Origin: DATMER01 sp031390755 | Lineage (GTDB): Bacteria; Acidobacteriota; Thermoanaerobaculia; Multivoradales; UBA5704 | Assembly: GCA_031390755.1 (NCBI GenBank) | Contig: JANMTS010000173.1 | Coordinates: forward strand, 44,370 to 108,369 | DNA: 64,000 bases | Direction: 5' to 3' | Part shown: positions 35,302-44,640 of the stretch, one piece after another | How the letters are laid out: each line of letters starts with the position of its first letter | Position numbering within the stretch: position 1 is the first letter of the stretch | Position numbers and translations under genes: made by a program | The notes under the pieces: model-generated | Told to the model about the DNA's origin: nothing | The model's database searches: none | Seen by the model: only the letters and a program-made list of their open reading frames with translations

Positions 35302-35390
35302 ATCGTGTCTCCTGCGCCGATGTTGGTTCGCCCCGTGACTCCCAGGCCCAGGGTGCCAGCGCGCCCCCTTTTCTGTCAAGGTGCGCGCAA

Positions 35391-36029
35391 CTACCGCAAA
35401 CGAGTCAGCAGGAGAGCAGATGTCACAGGACTGGTACGGATCTCCGTGCCGGCGATCCGGGGGTTGGCGAAGGCAAGCTCTCTCTTCCGGTCGACGAAGT
35501 CCTGCCAGTGCGGCGGCCAGAGATCGACCGGCGTGAGGTCGTCCATCACGATGTGGCCGCCGACCTTGACCAGCTCGGTCGTGCGGTCCCAGTTTTCCGG
35601 CTCCAGGTCGGAGGTGGGCATCGCGTCCATGAAGAGGAGGTCGAACGGACCCTCGCCGCGCAGCGCTTCGTGCCAGTCGCCGGACCGGACATCCACATCC
35701 GGCCATTCCGAGAACAGGCGCTTCACGCCGGCCGCCAGCACGGGATCGATCTCCGCCGTCACCAGCCGGGCGCCGCCGGAGAGACCGCTCGCGAGCCACG
35801 CCGTGCCCACCCCGGCGCCCGCCCCCTGCTCCCCGATCAAGCCGCCGGGCTTTCCCGCGGCGAGCACCTGAAGAAGCCGGCCGACCTGGGGGATGCAGGC
35901 GGTCGGCGGGCCTTGATAGTCGCCCGGGCAGCCTTCAGGAACCAGAGGAAAGCCGAGCTCGACGGCCAGATCCATGGCCTTGCGCACGAGAGCGGGGATC
36001 TCGATGTCGGTGTAGAGCGCCTTCGGCAT
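35391..36029 (-). CDS. O-methyltransferase-like SAM-dependent enzyme
   Basis: 212 residues. QVGRLLQVLAAGKPGGLIGEQGAGAGVGTAWLA is the SAM motif region of catechol-type O-methyltransferases; FDLLFMDAMPT and GGHIVMDDLTPVDLW supply the metal-site-like aspartates. It is the right-most gene of the candidate cluster on this strand, 89 bases upstream of the SPASM-like gene and divergent from the giant NTPase gene. No clear promoter was found in 36030-36275. Confidence 0.8.
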   Translation of the reverse strand: MPKALYTDIEIPALVRKAMDLAVELGFPLVPEGCPGDYQGPPTACIPQVGRLLQVLAAGKPGGLIGEQGAGAGVGTAWLASGLSGGARLVTAEIDPVLAAGVKRLFSEWPDVDVRSGDWHEALRGEGPFDLLFMDAMPTSDLEPENWDRTTELVKVGGHIVMDDLTPVDLWPPHWQDFVDRKRELAFANPRIAGTEIRTSPVTSALLLTRLR

Positions 36030-36275
36030 GGGGCTGCGAGCGTATCACCAGCTCGCAGATTGCCTAACAAAACAGCAATTCCGCCGCGGAATCAGCACCT
36101 TCTCGTCCCGCTCAGGTCGCCGCCCTGATCGAGCACGGGAGTCGACGCCCCTGGGGTGGTTGGTCATGCGGAACGAGGCAGGCGGACAAACGCTCCGCCC
36201 CCTCTTTCTATAAACAAAGCAGGTGACATGATATCCTGTAAAAAACCGTGAATGTCCCCCCAGTGAGGTCCATGC

Positions 36276-39200
36276 GTGTCGAAAACCTCCGAGAACCATG
36301 AAACTCGTCCATTCTCCGAGCGCACTTACGCTGTTCCATTTGGTCGATATCAGCCTGGCAGCAGCGTCGGGCCTCCTGCAAATGAGGTCTTGGTTGGAAG
36401 GGAAGGCCAGCGCGCCTACTTCATCGATCTTCTCTTCCGGATGGGCCGCCGCGGTGCCTTCCTCGTAACCGGTCACCGCGGCGTAGGTAAAACAAGTTTC
36501 GTCAAGCATTGCCTCTCTGTTCATCGAGGAGAAGTCTTCGAGAGATTCCTAAATAGCAATGTTGGAAGGACCACGTTTTGGGACCGGTTAGGCGTAATGA
36601 TGCTAGGCTACCTTGTCCTTATAGCACTTTCAATTGTTTCCCAGCTCATTGCACTCTTGTCGTCACCACTACAGTCAAATTTGCTCATATGGATCATACT
36701 TATTCCATTGATCTTAATCTGCATCTACCCAATATTATTCTCGAGAGAAGTCCTCAGGCAAATATTTGAAGTTGTCCGAGACAATGGCCTGGCACTTCCA
36801 TTCAACTCGAATTTGGCCGCCATAGCTATGGTCGCCATGTTTACAACAATTATATGGTTTCTACCTCCATTCGGAGATCCGCCAGTTGCTATATCACGGC
36901 TGTTGGCAATGATCGGTCTATTATATTTATGGGTCGAGGCATTCTATTCAAACCCAAGAGACAACACCCAGGGAAACGGTTGGTCCCAGAATTGGATAAT
37001 GAGTTCTGCCTTCGCCTTCATCACATTTCTGTTTATCGAGACAGGGCTATCCTGTCTCGCCCCAAGAGGCGAGGAAATATGGGGCAATGTCGGAATTGCA
37101 TTTATGGGCCTTGGATTAGGCAACATACGAAGAACACAGTATCTCTCTGTGCTCGAAAGAGCGCTAAGCGAGATACAGGGCAAACCCCAGAGCGTTAAAA
37201 GAACCGAACTTCCAACAAACCTGTCAATACCTACGCCCAAAGAGTGGTACCGCGGCTCGGGACTCATATTTCTTGCGGCAGGTATCTCAGTATCACTATG
37301 GCTGAGTACACCATGGGCAATTGCAATTCCCCTAGCCTACATGCTAATCGGGACGTTAGTGGGGGCAATCGCCCAACTCAGGTCAAACAATAAAAACAAC
37401 AAACAAAAGCAAGCGTCTACAGATAACAATAGTAGCTTCCGGCCTCAGCCTCACCTTGTTCTAGGCTTCAAGGCATTCCTATGCGTTGTTGTCTCAATAC
37501 AGCTTCTTCATCCATTTCTTGCCCAAGTATCGCAACGCTTAGCTAAGCCTTCCTTGCCCCACAACTTGTTCCAATATCCTTCCTTGGCCGCTGCTACAAC
37601 CCTCTTTAGTGATCGAAATGTAGAGATCTCATGGATTTCCCTACTCTTTCTTTGCTGCTTAGGAATCTACTACTTGGAGTACGAATGGGTAGTTCGACCA
37701 TTTCTTCAACAAAGAACAAATGCGCTTGCTTGCCCAGCGCCGCATGAGGATAAGATACCCGGTTGGAGCGCTGGCGCCAAAGCCTACCAGGCGCTAGCGA
37801 GTGTTACCCTTCCCTGGATTCTCTACAGATCATGGCTTCCTATACTCACAATCTCTGTCAACCTGGGATTCGAGAGGCTCGACCATCGCCGCGTGGTGCA
37901 TTCAATGCTCGCAGGTCTGCGCGCCAAATATTATCGAGCATTCCTATCCTGGAAAAGTGGACTTGCTAACCTGTTGCGGATCCTTGGATCACTACTGATC
38001 CTGCTTCTCGTCAACCTCATCGGGCGGAATTGGTTTGATCTCCCACCAATTGATCCGGCGCAGACCGCATCTCTACTAAGCAGCCGATACTCAACGGTTT
38101 GCACCATATTCCAAGGAGCTCAGTCAGGCCCTGCAGTAGCAAACCTCATATGCAAACTTCCAGGAGGGGAGACTCTTTTCAAGATTCTCTATTACGACCT
38201 ATTTCACAAACAATTAAGCCAAAGCCAAAGTAGTGAACACTTCCTATTCGACCTTCTACTCCCGTATCGATCTGTCGAGTGGCCACCCGCACCATCCTTG
38301 CTACCAATACACCAGTATGCACCCGTGGATATTGCAACATGGGTCTTGCTTAACAGAATATCGTTCCTGCCTCAGCCGACAACCGAATCTCACACTCCCT
38401 TCTACGAAAAGGGAATTCACTTCGCGACCTACCATCTTCTACTCTTTGCGTTTCTCTACGTAGTTGCTCGCTGGTTAGCAAGCCGCTTGCCTATCCTCCC
38501 CTACCGCGAAACGGTGAATCGCATCGATGAGGTGATGGACTTCCTTTCTGCCCGCACGAGCGTCACCTCACGGACCAACCGCTGGGAACCTGTTCAGGTA
38601 CTCCAAGGTTGGCTTACTGATGAGCGAATTCGTCAGATTGAACAGGAGCCCGTCGATCCTAGGACGGTCGAGTTTCTCTTCCTGCAGATTCTCGATGACA
38701 TACAGGCGACTAGCCTGCAATTGGCGGGTTCTCGTCAGCAGCGATTCAGCCTCCCAACCCCGGAAGTTACGTTTGTCTTTGATGAGCTCGATAAGCTTGG
38801 TACCCGCGTCAATGCCAGCGAAAGGGACACTAGTGGAGGTCCACAGCAGGTCGAGATACTGCACGCTGAACGTCGTCGGTCGGTGGAACTCCACAGACTC
38901 CTCGCCGATATGAAGAATCTCCTCTCCTCGGCTCCAGCTCGCTTTGTTTTCGTTGGTGGCAGAAATCTTCACGATGAATGGTTGGCGGACCAGAGCGCCC
39001 GCCAACCCCTGCTAACTAGCATCTTTAACGCTGAGGTCTATTTACCAGCTCTAGTAACCGACTTCGGACGCGTCAACCCAGAGGGGAGAACGCTGGCAGG
39101 AAACATTCGAATCTATCTGGAATCGCAACTCGACCGCGCAGTTGCGCTCTATGTCGATGCTCGAAGGAAACTTCTTCTCCCCTCGCTAGCGCTTCCTATT

Positions 39201-42200
39201 GAAGACGTCGCCGAGGAGACTTTCTTGCCCGAACCGCTAGATTACACAGCCCTCAATGATGATTTATTTGCAAATCTCTGCTGCTGTGACCAGGTAGAAT
39301 TGCTGGAAAACGCCGACCGCGCATTGCCGAAGCTCATTTATCGAGATTTTTTCCAGTTCCTGACGCTCCGAAGCATGGGGAACCCAAAGAGACTCAAAGA
39401 ACTCTTAGGAACGTTCATTAGGCCTGTTGGCCGGGTTGTAAAATCACCAACAAGGCGTTGGACCCAGCCGTTCGATGCCTGTGAGCACGTGCTTGCGTTC
39501 GGCGACTCTGAACGATTCCGGCTTCAATTACTGGCGCGGATCTATCGACATTTAATGTTGACATTCGAGCAGCGCTTAGTTAGGAGAGACGATAAGCTCA
39601 CGATCTCTGTGTTCTTCCTGGCTGATTTTCTTTTTAAATTCCATCGCCGGGCTTTCTCATGGAGCAACCTGGAGCGTGCCGATGAGCTTGTTCATATTCA
39701 TCGGGCGCCGGACCTCCGGGAGGTCTTGGAAGCAATGGTGGCACAATGGTCTGAACGCTTCCTCCATCCGATTCGTAATGGAATGTACGACTTTCGCTTT
39801 CGGAGCGACTTGGCCCATGAAGTAGAGTACATCTCGCGCCTCTCACACGAAGAGATGGCTGCTTTCAACTTTACACTCGATGAATCTCAGGCCTTAAAGT
39901 CGGCCTACCTTACAAATATTACCCAACTCAAGGAAAAGATAGGGCGTGAGCCAATCGACATGGTTGCAGGCCTCGGAGAACTTCATGAATTCGATCAGGA
40001 GCATGAAGAAGCAAGAGTCTACTACCGGCGAGCCATTGCTTTGCTGGATAAGGAACTGGAGGATGTGGCAGGCACCACTGAAGGCAATGCCTGCGCAGGG
40101 GGACAAAATAGCTCGGCTGTATTCGATGTAATGTCGGCAAGCGGAGCAACTGGAAAAAAGCTCGCACAACTATACATTACATGGGGAGTTGCACGCTTAC
40201 GCCTCATGCTTCAGATCGGAATGACCTTTGAGGTGGCGAGAAACCTTGAACGAGCCGGAGTCGAGTACCGTAACGCACGCATCCTCGCGACCGTCCTCCG
40301 TACTGCCATGCTTAATCAACTTTCCCCCCAAGGCAGTCAGGGTACTGAGGAACGTGACGACGACGAGCACACGGAAGAAACGCTGCACCCTTTGAAACAC
40401 CTTATTATTCTTTTCCAGGCGGCATTCGCTGAAGTCTGGGTCGCAGAGAAGATGACTGGTGCTGTCGACACAAGCATAAGTCTCGCCGAACGCGAGCTGT
40501 GGACACTTCGGAATGAGCTTCCATTTGTTCGCGATCTTAGAATCCAACCCGCCCAGAGTCCCGTCATGGTTAGAGGCAGTAATTTTTCTCTTATTGTTGC
40601 AGAGTTGCATAATAAGGCAGGCGACCTCTATTTTTTTAAAGGCCGCCAGAGAGTAACCGTTAAAGATTTGGAGTCAATGCAGGGAACCGAGAACAACAAG
40701 GGACTGGAGGGTTATCTCATCCGTGCCCATTATCACTATGCTGTTGCACTTCACGAGCTAAGTCGCTTAGTTACCTACCGGCGCATCAGCTCGCCAAACA
40801 AACTACACCACGGCAATGGTTCTTGGGAAACCATCGGACGAGAGAACTGGCCCGATTTCATATATCGTTCCGCTGGCGGCTCGCTTAACGATCTAGCCGA
40901 AGCAATGCTAGGCCGAGTCTCACTGTACGGCCTTCTTCGCAATGTTGGCAACACTGGAGCTACAGCAAACACTCCCGATCTAATGATATGTGTAGTAGAG
41001 GCCAAACGGAAACTAACTAGGACTTTTGTTGAATGGATGGAATCAGCATGGATTAAAGGTCATCCCTGCCCCCACGAGAGTGCGCCCGATTCTAGGCTGG
41101 ATCATCCCAATAACCAACTCACACTTTCCATGGGAACCGAAAAGCTTGATATAGGAACTCTGGCAGGATGGCTTGGCGCTTGGACTTCAATGGACGCCTT
41201 GCCCGACGGCAGGGACTGCTCGCTTTTAGACTTACGGCCGGACGACTACCAAGACAACATGGCACGCTTGGCTATGTCTCTCCAATTGAAGCTTGTTGGC
41301 AGCAAGCTACTCGAGAAGGGTGGCTATATCGAGGATGCCGCTCACGAGTTGCTTAGTGTTTGTGAGGTGGTTACAAACTATCTTTGGTGGATTCATGCCC
41401 TCCGCTGTCTAGTTGCCTGGAGCCCTGACACGCCTGCGAACCCCATGAAGGCCGTCAAGGATATCCTTATCACGACAAACACGACTTCACCCTTCTGGGG
41501 TTATCTGCACGCACTAGGCCTTTACTCCTTGCAGAAGGCCGACAAGCTCTTCCGCCGAGGGCGAAGGGCTGAGGAGAACGCAACTGAAGATTACTTGATT
41601 GGAGACAAGATCCCCATCGCCCAGCTATTCCTCACATGTTCCTTGGGTCTCGTGTCAGAGAAATGGGCAAGGACGGACCTAAGAGAGCCTTTGACCAATC
41701 TTCTTGCCGGCTGGAATGCTCTCAGTGAGAACCATACCGCCCAACAGTCATCTGCTGGAATTAGCAGGACCATTGATCGCAAAAAACTTCAATGCATTCT
41801 TGAAAAGGCGCTAATCAGACACAGCTATCCCATGATCAATCGGCTCCACGGTCTCAAGATTTTGATTGATGATTCACTGCTTGACGAAGACGAAAAGGAC
41901 TGCTCAACTCGCAGTATTGCAAAAAACGAAAAGGGGTGGATCGATGAAATGCTTAAACTGTCCGCAGACCTTGACGCGCCAAGACATTTTTCACCACTCC
42001 ATTCGGGAATAACTTGTACCCTGGGATACTTCCGCAGTAGGTCTGACAAGTTAGTTGACGTTGCTTGGCAACAACGCGTCCGACGCGCCGCTCAGCGCGA
42101 TCTCCAAGCTAGTGAAGAGATGTACACCTTACGGCGAGCCTATTATGAGAGTGTCGCACCTCTCTACTATCTGTATGACGACTTCAATGATCGGCAAATC

Positions 42201-42638
42201 CATATTAGCCATAGCATTCAGATGGCTGGCGCCGAACTCAATGGTTTACTACTGTACATGGTGACTGAGCCTGATTACTACCAGCTCCCAGCCATTGTTC
42301 CTCAGACCAAAACTACGGAAAGTCTACCTGAAATTTCAGGTATTCAGTGCTCCAAGAACGAACCTTCACCGTCAACGATCAAGCGTTCAAGAGCCAACTC
42401 CGTCGGTTTAGTAGAAGAAATGACAACCGCGACGGCGACGCCTCAATTTCCTGATCGGCTGGGAAAGTTACTCAGATGGCTCCGACAAACTCTTGGCTTT
42501 TCTGCCGGTTTGAGACCGACTACCCGCCCAGCGCCTCCACCGCCCGCCCAAGGCTCTCCAGCGCCGCCAGATCCGTCGGCTCCTCCGGCAGGAGGGGCAG
42601 ATGGACCAGCGGCTGGTTCTCATCCAGCAGCTTCCTGA
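36276..42638 (+). CDS. Giant membrane P-loop NTPase with KAP-like layout, 2120 residues
   Basis: Walker A VTGHRGVGKTSF lies at about 64-75. A long stretch of some 10 or more TM helices follows (about 108-740), for example LVLIALSIVSQLIALL and LLRILGSLLILLLVNLIG. Walker B TFVFDELDKL comes only at about 829-838, then ARFVFVGGRN as a sensor-like strand. Insertion of TM helices between Walker A and B is the mark of KAP NTPases. Residues about 1200-2040 are helix-rich and TPR-like, with no motif I recognise. Start GTG 36276 follows GTGAGGT. Base composition is AT-richer than all neighbours. The last about 40 codons are Pro-rich and antisense to the ArsA gene end, so the original 3' end was probably lost. 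A defence role is only a guess. Confidence 0.72.
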   Translation: MSKTSENHETRPFSERTYAVPFGRYQPGSSVGPPANEVLVGREGQRAYFIDLLFRMGRRGAFLVTGHRGVGKTSFVKHCLSVHRGEVFERFLNSNVGRTTFWDRLGVMMLGYLVLIALSIVSQLIALLSSPLQSNLLIWIILIPLILICIYPILFSREVLRQIFEVVRDNGLALPFNSNLAAIAMVAMFTTIIWFLPPFGDPPVAISRLLAMIGLLYLWVEAFYSNPRDNTQGNGWSQNWIMSSAFAFITFLFIETGLSCLAPRGEEIWGNVGIAFMGLGLGNIRRTQYLSVLERALSEIQGKPQSVKRTELPTNLSIPTPKEWYRGSGLIFLAAGISVSLWLSTPWAIAIPLAYMLIGTLVGAIAQLRSNNKNNKQKQASTDNNSSFRPQPHLVLGFKAFLCVVVSIQLLHPFLAQVSQRLAKPSLPHNLFQYPSLAAATTLFSDRNVEISWISLLFLCCLGIYYLEYEWVVRPFLQQRTNALACPAPHEDKIPGWSAGAKAYQALASVTLPWILYRSWLPILTISVNLGFERLDHRRVVHSMLAGLRAKYYRAFLSWKSGLANLLRILGSLLILLLVNLIGRNWFDLPPIDPAQTASLLSSRYSTVCTIFQGAQSGPAVANLICKLPGGETLFKILYYDLFHKQLSQSQSSEHFLFDLLLPYRSVEWPPAPSLLPIHQYAPVDIATWVLLNRISFLPQPTTESHTPFYEKGIHFATYHLLLFAFLYVVARWLASRLPILPYRETVNRIDEVMDFLSARTSVTSRTNRWEPVQVLQGWLTDERIRQIEQEPVDPRTVEFLFLQILDDIQATSLQLAGSRQQRFSLPTPEVTFVFDELDKLGTRVNASERDTSGGPQQVEILHAERRRSVELHRLLADMKNLLSSAPARFVFVGGRNLHDEWLADQSARQPLLTSIFNAEVYLPALVTDFGRVNPEGRTLAGNIRIYLESQLDRAVALYVDARRKLLLPSLALPIEDVAEETFLPEPLDYTALNDDLFANLCCCDQVELLENADRALPKLIYRDFFQFLTLRSMGNPKRLKELLGTFIRPVGRVVKSPTRRWTQPFDACEHVLAFGDSERFRLQLLARIYRHLMLTFEQRLVRRDDKLTISVFFLADFLFKFHRRAFSWSNLERADELVHIHRAPDLREVLEAMVAQWSERFLHPIRNGMYDFRFRSDLAHEVEYISRLSHEEMAAFNFTLDESQALKSAYLTNITQLKEKIGREPIDMVAGLGELHEFDQEHEEARVYYRRAIALLDKELEDVAGTTEGNACAGGQNSSAVFDVMSASGATGKKLAQLYITWGVARLRLMLQIGMTFEVARNLERAGVEYRNARILATVLRTAMLNQLSPQGSQGTEERDDDEHTEETLHPLKHLIILFQAAFAEVWVAEKMTGAVDTSISLAERELWTLRNELPFVRDLRIQPAQSPVMVRGSNFSLIVAELHNKAGDLYFFKGRQRVTVKDLESMQGTENNKGLEGYLIRAHYHYAVALHELSRLVTYRRISSPNKLHHGNGSWETIGRENWPDFIYRSAGGSLNDLAEAMLGRVSLYGLLRNVGNTGATANTPDLMICVVEAKRKLTRTFVEWMESAWIKGHPCPHESAPDSRLDHPNNQLTLSMGTEKLDIGTLAGWLGAWTSMDALPDGRDCSLLDLRPDDYQDNMARLAMSLQLKLVGSKLLEKGGYIEDAAHELLSVCEVVTNYLWWIHALRCLVAWSPDTPANPMKAVKDILITTNTTSPFWGYLHALGLYSLQKADKLFRRGRRAEENATEDYLIGDKIPIAQLFLTCSLGLVSEKWARTDLREPLTNLLAGWNALSENHTAQQSSAGISRTIDRKKLQCILEKALIRHSYPMINRLHGLKILIDDSLLDEDEKDCSTRSIAKNEKGWIDEMLKLSADLDAPRHFSPLHSGITCTLGYFRSRSDKLVDVAWQQRVRRAAQRDLQASEEMYTLRRAYYESVAPLYYLYDDFNDRQIHISHSIQMAGAELNGLLLYMVTEPDYYQLPAIVPQTKTTESLPEISGIQCSKNEPSPSTIKRSRANSVGLVEEMTTATATPQFPDRLGKLLRWLRQTLGFSAGLRPTTRPAPPPPAQGSPAPPDPSAPPAGGADGPAAGSHPAAS

Positions 42639-43608
42639 GCTCGATCAGTCCCAGGCGGTCGCGCTCGCCGAGCCAGGTGAGCAGCTCGTGGCCGGTGGGC
42701 CGGGTGGGGTCTCCTGAGGGAAGAGCGGGGCTCTCCTGGAAGCTCGGGTGGAAGCGGTTCACGATGACCGGGCCGAGGTGGAAGCCGGCCTGCTTCAGGC
42801 GGCGGGCGAAGAAGAGGGTGTCGGGGATGCGCTCCTCTCCGGGGCCGGAGACGAGGATGAAGCGGGTCTTCGGCGAGCGCAGGAGCTTCTCCACCGCCTG
42901 GGCTCTCTCGCGGAAGCCTTCGTAGAGCGGCGCGAAGGCCTGGAAGAACTCGGCCATGTCGCGCAGCAGGTCGAGGCCCACGACCTCGTCCAGGAAGCGC
43001 TCGGCCTGGCGGCCCAGGATGCCGAAGGTCTTCGCGGCCTTGAGACGGCCGTCCTCTCCGAACCAGGGCTTGAGCGCCACGCGGATGGCACCGCTCTCCA
43101 GGAAGCCGATGATGCGCTCCGGGGCCTCCAGGAAATCGAGCGCCTGGCGCGTGGGCGGGGTGTCCAGGATCACCTGGGCGTGCTTGCCCTCCGCCTCGAC
43201 CTCGAAGAGGCGCTCGACCGCCATGTACTCCAGGATGCCGCCGAGGCTTCCGGAGAGATGCTGGTAGAAGCGGTTGCCGAGGATTCGGCGCGAGGAGTCC
43301 GGGTCCGGCGCGTGGCGCTCGATCAGCCGGTCGAAGGTCTGGCGGGCGTCGAGGAGGCTGGCGCTCAGCTTGCCGGGTGCGTCCAGGGGGCCGGTCGCGC
43401 CCAGCGGGACAACTATCTCCTGCTGCTTCGCCTCCTCGCCCACGCCGAGCGCGTCCTTGAGGCGGAGCGAGGGATCGAAGGTCATGACGAGGGTGTCCTT
43501 TCCCTTCCGGGCCGAGAGAACTCCCATCGCCGCCGCGAGCGTCGTCTTGCCGACGCCTCCCGATCCGACGACGACCACCAGCGGGTGCTGGTCCGAGATC
43601 AGCTCCAT
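42520..43608 (-). CDS. ArsA-family ATPase, second of a pair
   Basis: 362 residues. VVVVGSGGVGKTTLAAAMGVLSARKG is the deviant Walker A of ArsA/Get3 ATPases; VILDTPPTRQALDFLEAP is the switch II region. ArsA-type proteins form ATP-driven dimers; in bacteria with tandem single-domain copies the cargo is usually unknown and arsenite is unlikely without ArsB. ATG 43608 is preceded by AAGGAG. It overlaps the first copy by 10 bases. Its 3' 119 bases overlap the convergent giant NTPase gene. Confidence 0.88.
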   Translation of the reverse strand: MELISDQHPLVVVVGSGGVGKTTLAAAMGVLSARKGKDTLVMTFDPSLRLKDALGVGEEAKQQEIVVPLGATGPLDAPGKLSASLLDARQTFDRLIERHAPDPDSSRRILGNRFYQHLSGSLGGILEYMAVERLFEVEAEGKHAQVILDTPPTRQALDFLEAPERIIGFLESGAIRVALKPWFGEDGRLKAAKTFGILGRQAERFLDEVVGLDLLRDMAEFFQAFAPLYEGFRERAQAVEKLLRSPKTRFILVSGPGEERIPDTLFFARRLKQAGFHLGPVIVNRFHPSFQESPALPSGDPTRPTGHELLTWLGERDRLGLIELRKLLDENQPLVHLPLLPEEPTDLAALESLGRAVEALGG

Positions 43609-44534
43609 GTCTCTCCTTCTTTCTCCAGGTAGGTCTCCAGACAGGCATGGAGGGTTCTGATGAGCGTCGGCCCGCGGTCCATGGCGAGCAGCGGCAGGTC
43701 GGCCCGCGGCCCCTTCCACTCGGCGGTCAGCCGGACCATCTCCTCTTCGTTGAGCTTCCGTCGCTTCCGCCACAGCGAGACCAGCTCGTCGTCCGGAGCC
43801 GATCCGGAAGCGGGAGGCGCGGGCGGATACAGGCCGTTGACGAAGAGCATCTCGGGGTCCCGGTTGATCTTCTCCTGGAGGGACTGGCGCAGCTCGATGG
43901 CTTCCTGAACCGGCATCTCCTCGGCCTGGGTGACGACCACAATGCCGCAGCGCACCGGGTCCGCCACCAGCGCGGCGAGGTTCGTGGCCATCTCGGCGAA
44001 GGGGCCGCGCCGGATCACGTCCGCGACCAGGAGCGGCGCGGCCAGCAGGGAGATGCCGTGGCCGGTGGCCGGCGCGTCCAGAACCACGGTGTCGATCACC
44101 GGCGAGCCCGGGGCTCCCCTGCCGTTGAGCAGCCGCCAGGCGTGGCCGAGGATGGCGACCTCCTTGAGCCCCGGGGCGCCGGTGCTGAAGTGCTGATAGA
44201 TGGAGCTGTCGAGCACGCGGCGGGTCAGCATCTCGATCTTCAGGCGCTCGCGCACGATCTCGTCCAGAACCTGGCGGGGCTTGAGATTCTGGACCCAGAG
44301 GCGCGACCCGGCGGTCTCGATCGCTCCGCCCGACGGCGGCACGGCGAACATCTGGTGGACGTTCTCCCGCGGATCGACCTCCACCACGAGAGTGCGGCGG
44401 CCGGCCTGGGAGAGGACGCGGCCCAGAAGCGCCGAGATCGTGGTCTTGCCGACTCCGCCCTTGCCGGTGACCACGATGAGTTGACGGCGGGTGAGAGGCT
44501 CTAGGAAGCTCGTCAAAGGGTGTCTCCTCGTCAT
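43599..44534 (-). CDS. ArsA-family ATPase, first of a pair
   Basis: 311 residues. LIVVTGKGGVGKTTISALLGRVLSQAG holds the deviant Walker A (KGGVGKTT) and TVVLDAPATGHGISLL the Walker B/switch region. Shorter than the second copy and only distantly related to it, so the pair may act as a heterodimer. Divergent from hemB with a 106-base gap. Substrate unknown; no arsenic genes are visible in the window. Confidence 0.88.
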   Translation of the reverse strand: MTRRHPLTSFLEPLTRRQLIVVTGKGGVGKTTISALLGRVLSQAGRRTLVVEVDPRENVHQMFAVPPSGGAIETAGSRLWVQNLKPRQVLDEIVRERLKIEMLTRRVLDSSIYQHFSTGAPGLKEVAILGHAWRLLNGRGAPGSPVIDTVVLDAPATGHGISLLAAPLLVADVIRRGPFAEMATNLAALVADPVRCGIVVVTQAEEMPVQEAIELRQSLQEKINRDPEMLFVNGLYPPAPPASGSAPDDELVSLWRKRRKLNEEEMVRLTAEWKGPRADLPLLAMDRGPTLIRTLHACLETYLEKEGETWS

Positions 44535-44640
44535 TCCACGAAAATGCCGCGCTGCGGCTAAAGGGACTATACATGGGATCAGGGACTACCCGCCAGGGCG
44601 TTGCGTTGAGGCGGTCAGCCGCGATACAACCGCCTGTGCC

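Noticed and set aside
36030..36275. Strong promoter for the giant NTPase at TATAAA near 36206
   Set aside because: No matching -35 at 16-18 bases; the A/T-rich word alone is weak evidence.
42520..44534. Arsenite efflux operon
   Set aside because: Only ArsA-like ATPases are present; no ArsB, ArsC or ArsR genes, and tandem single-domain copies of this type have other or unknown roles.
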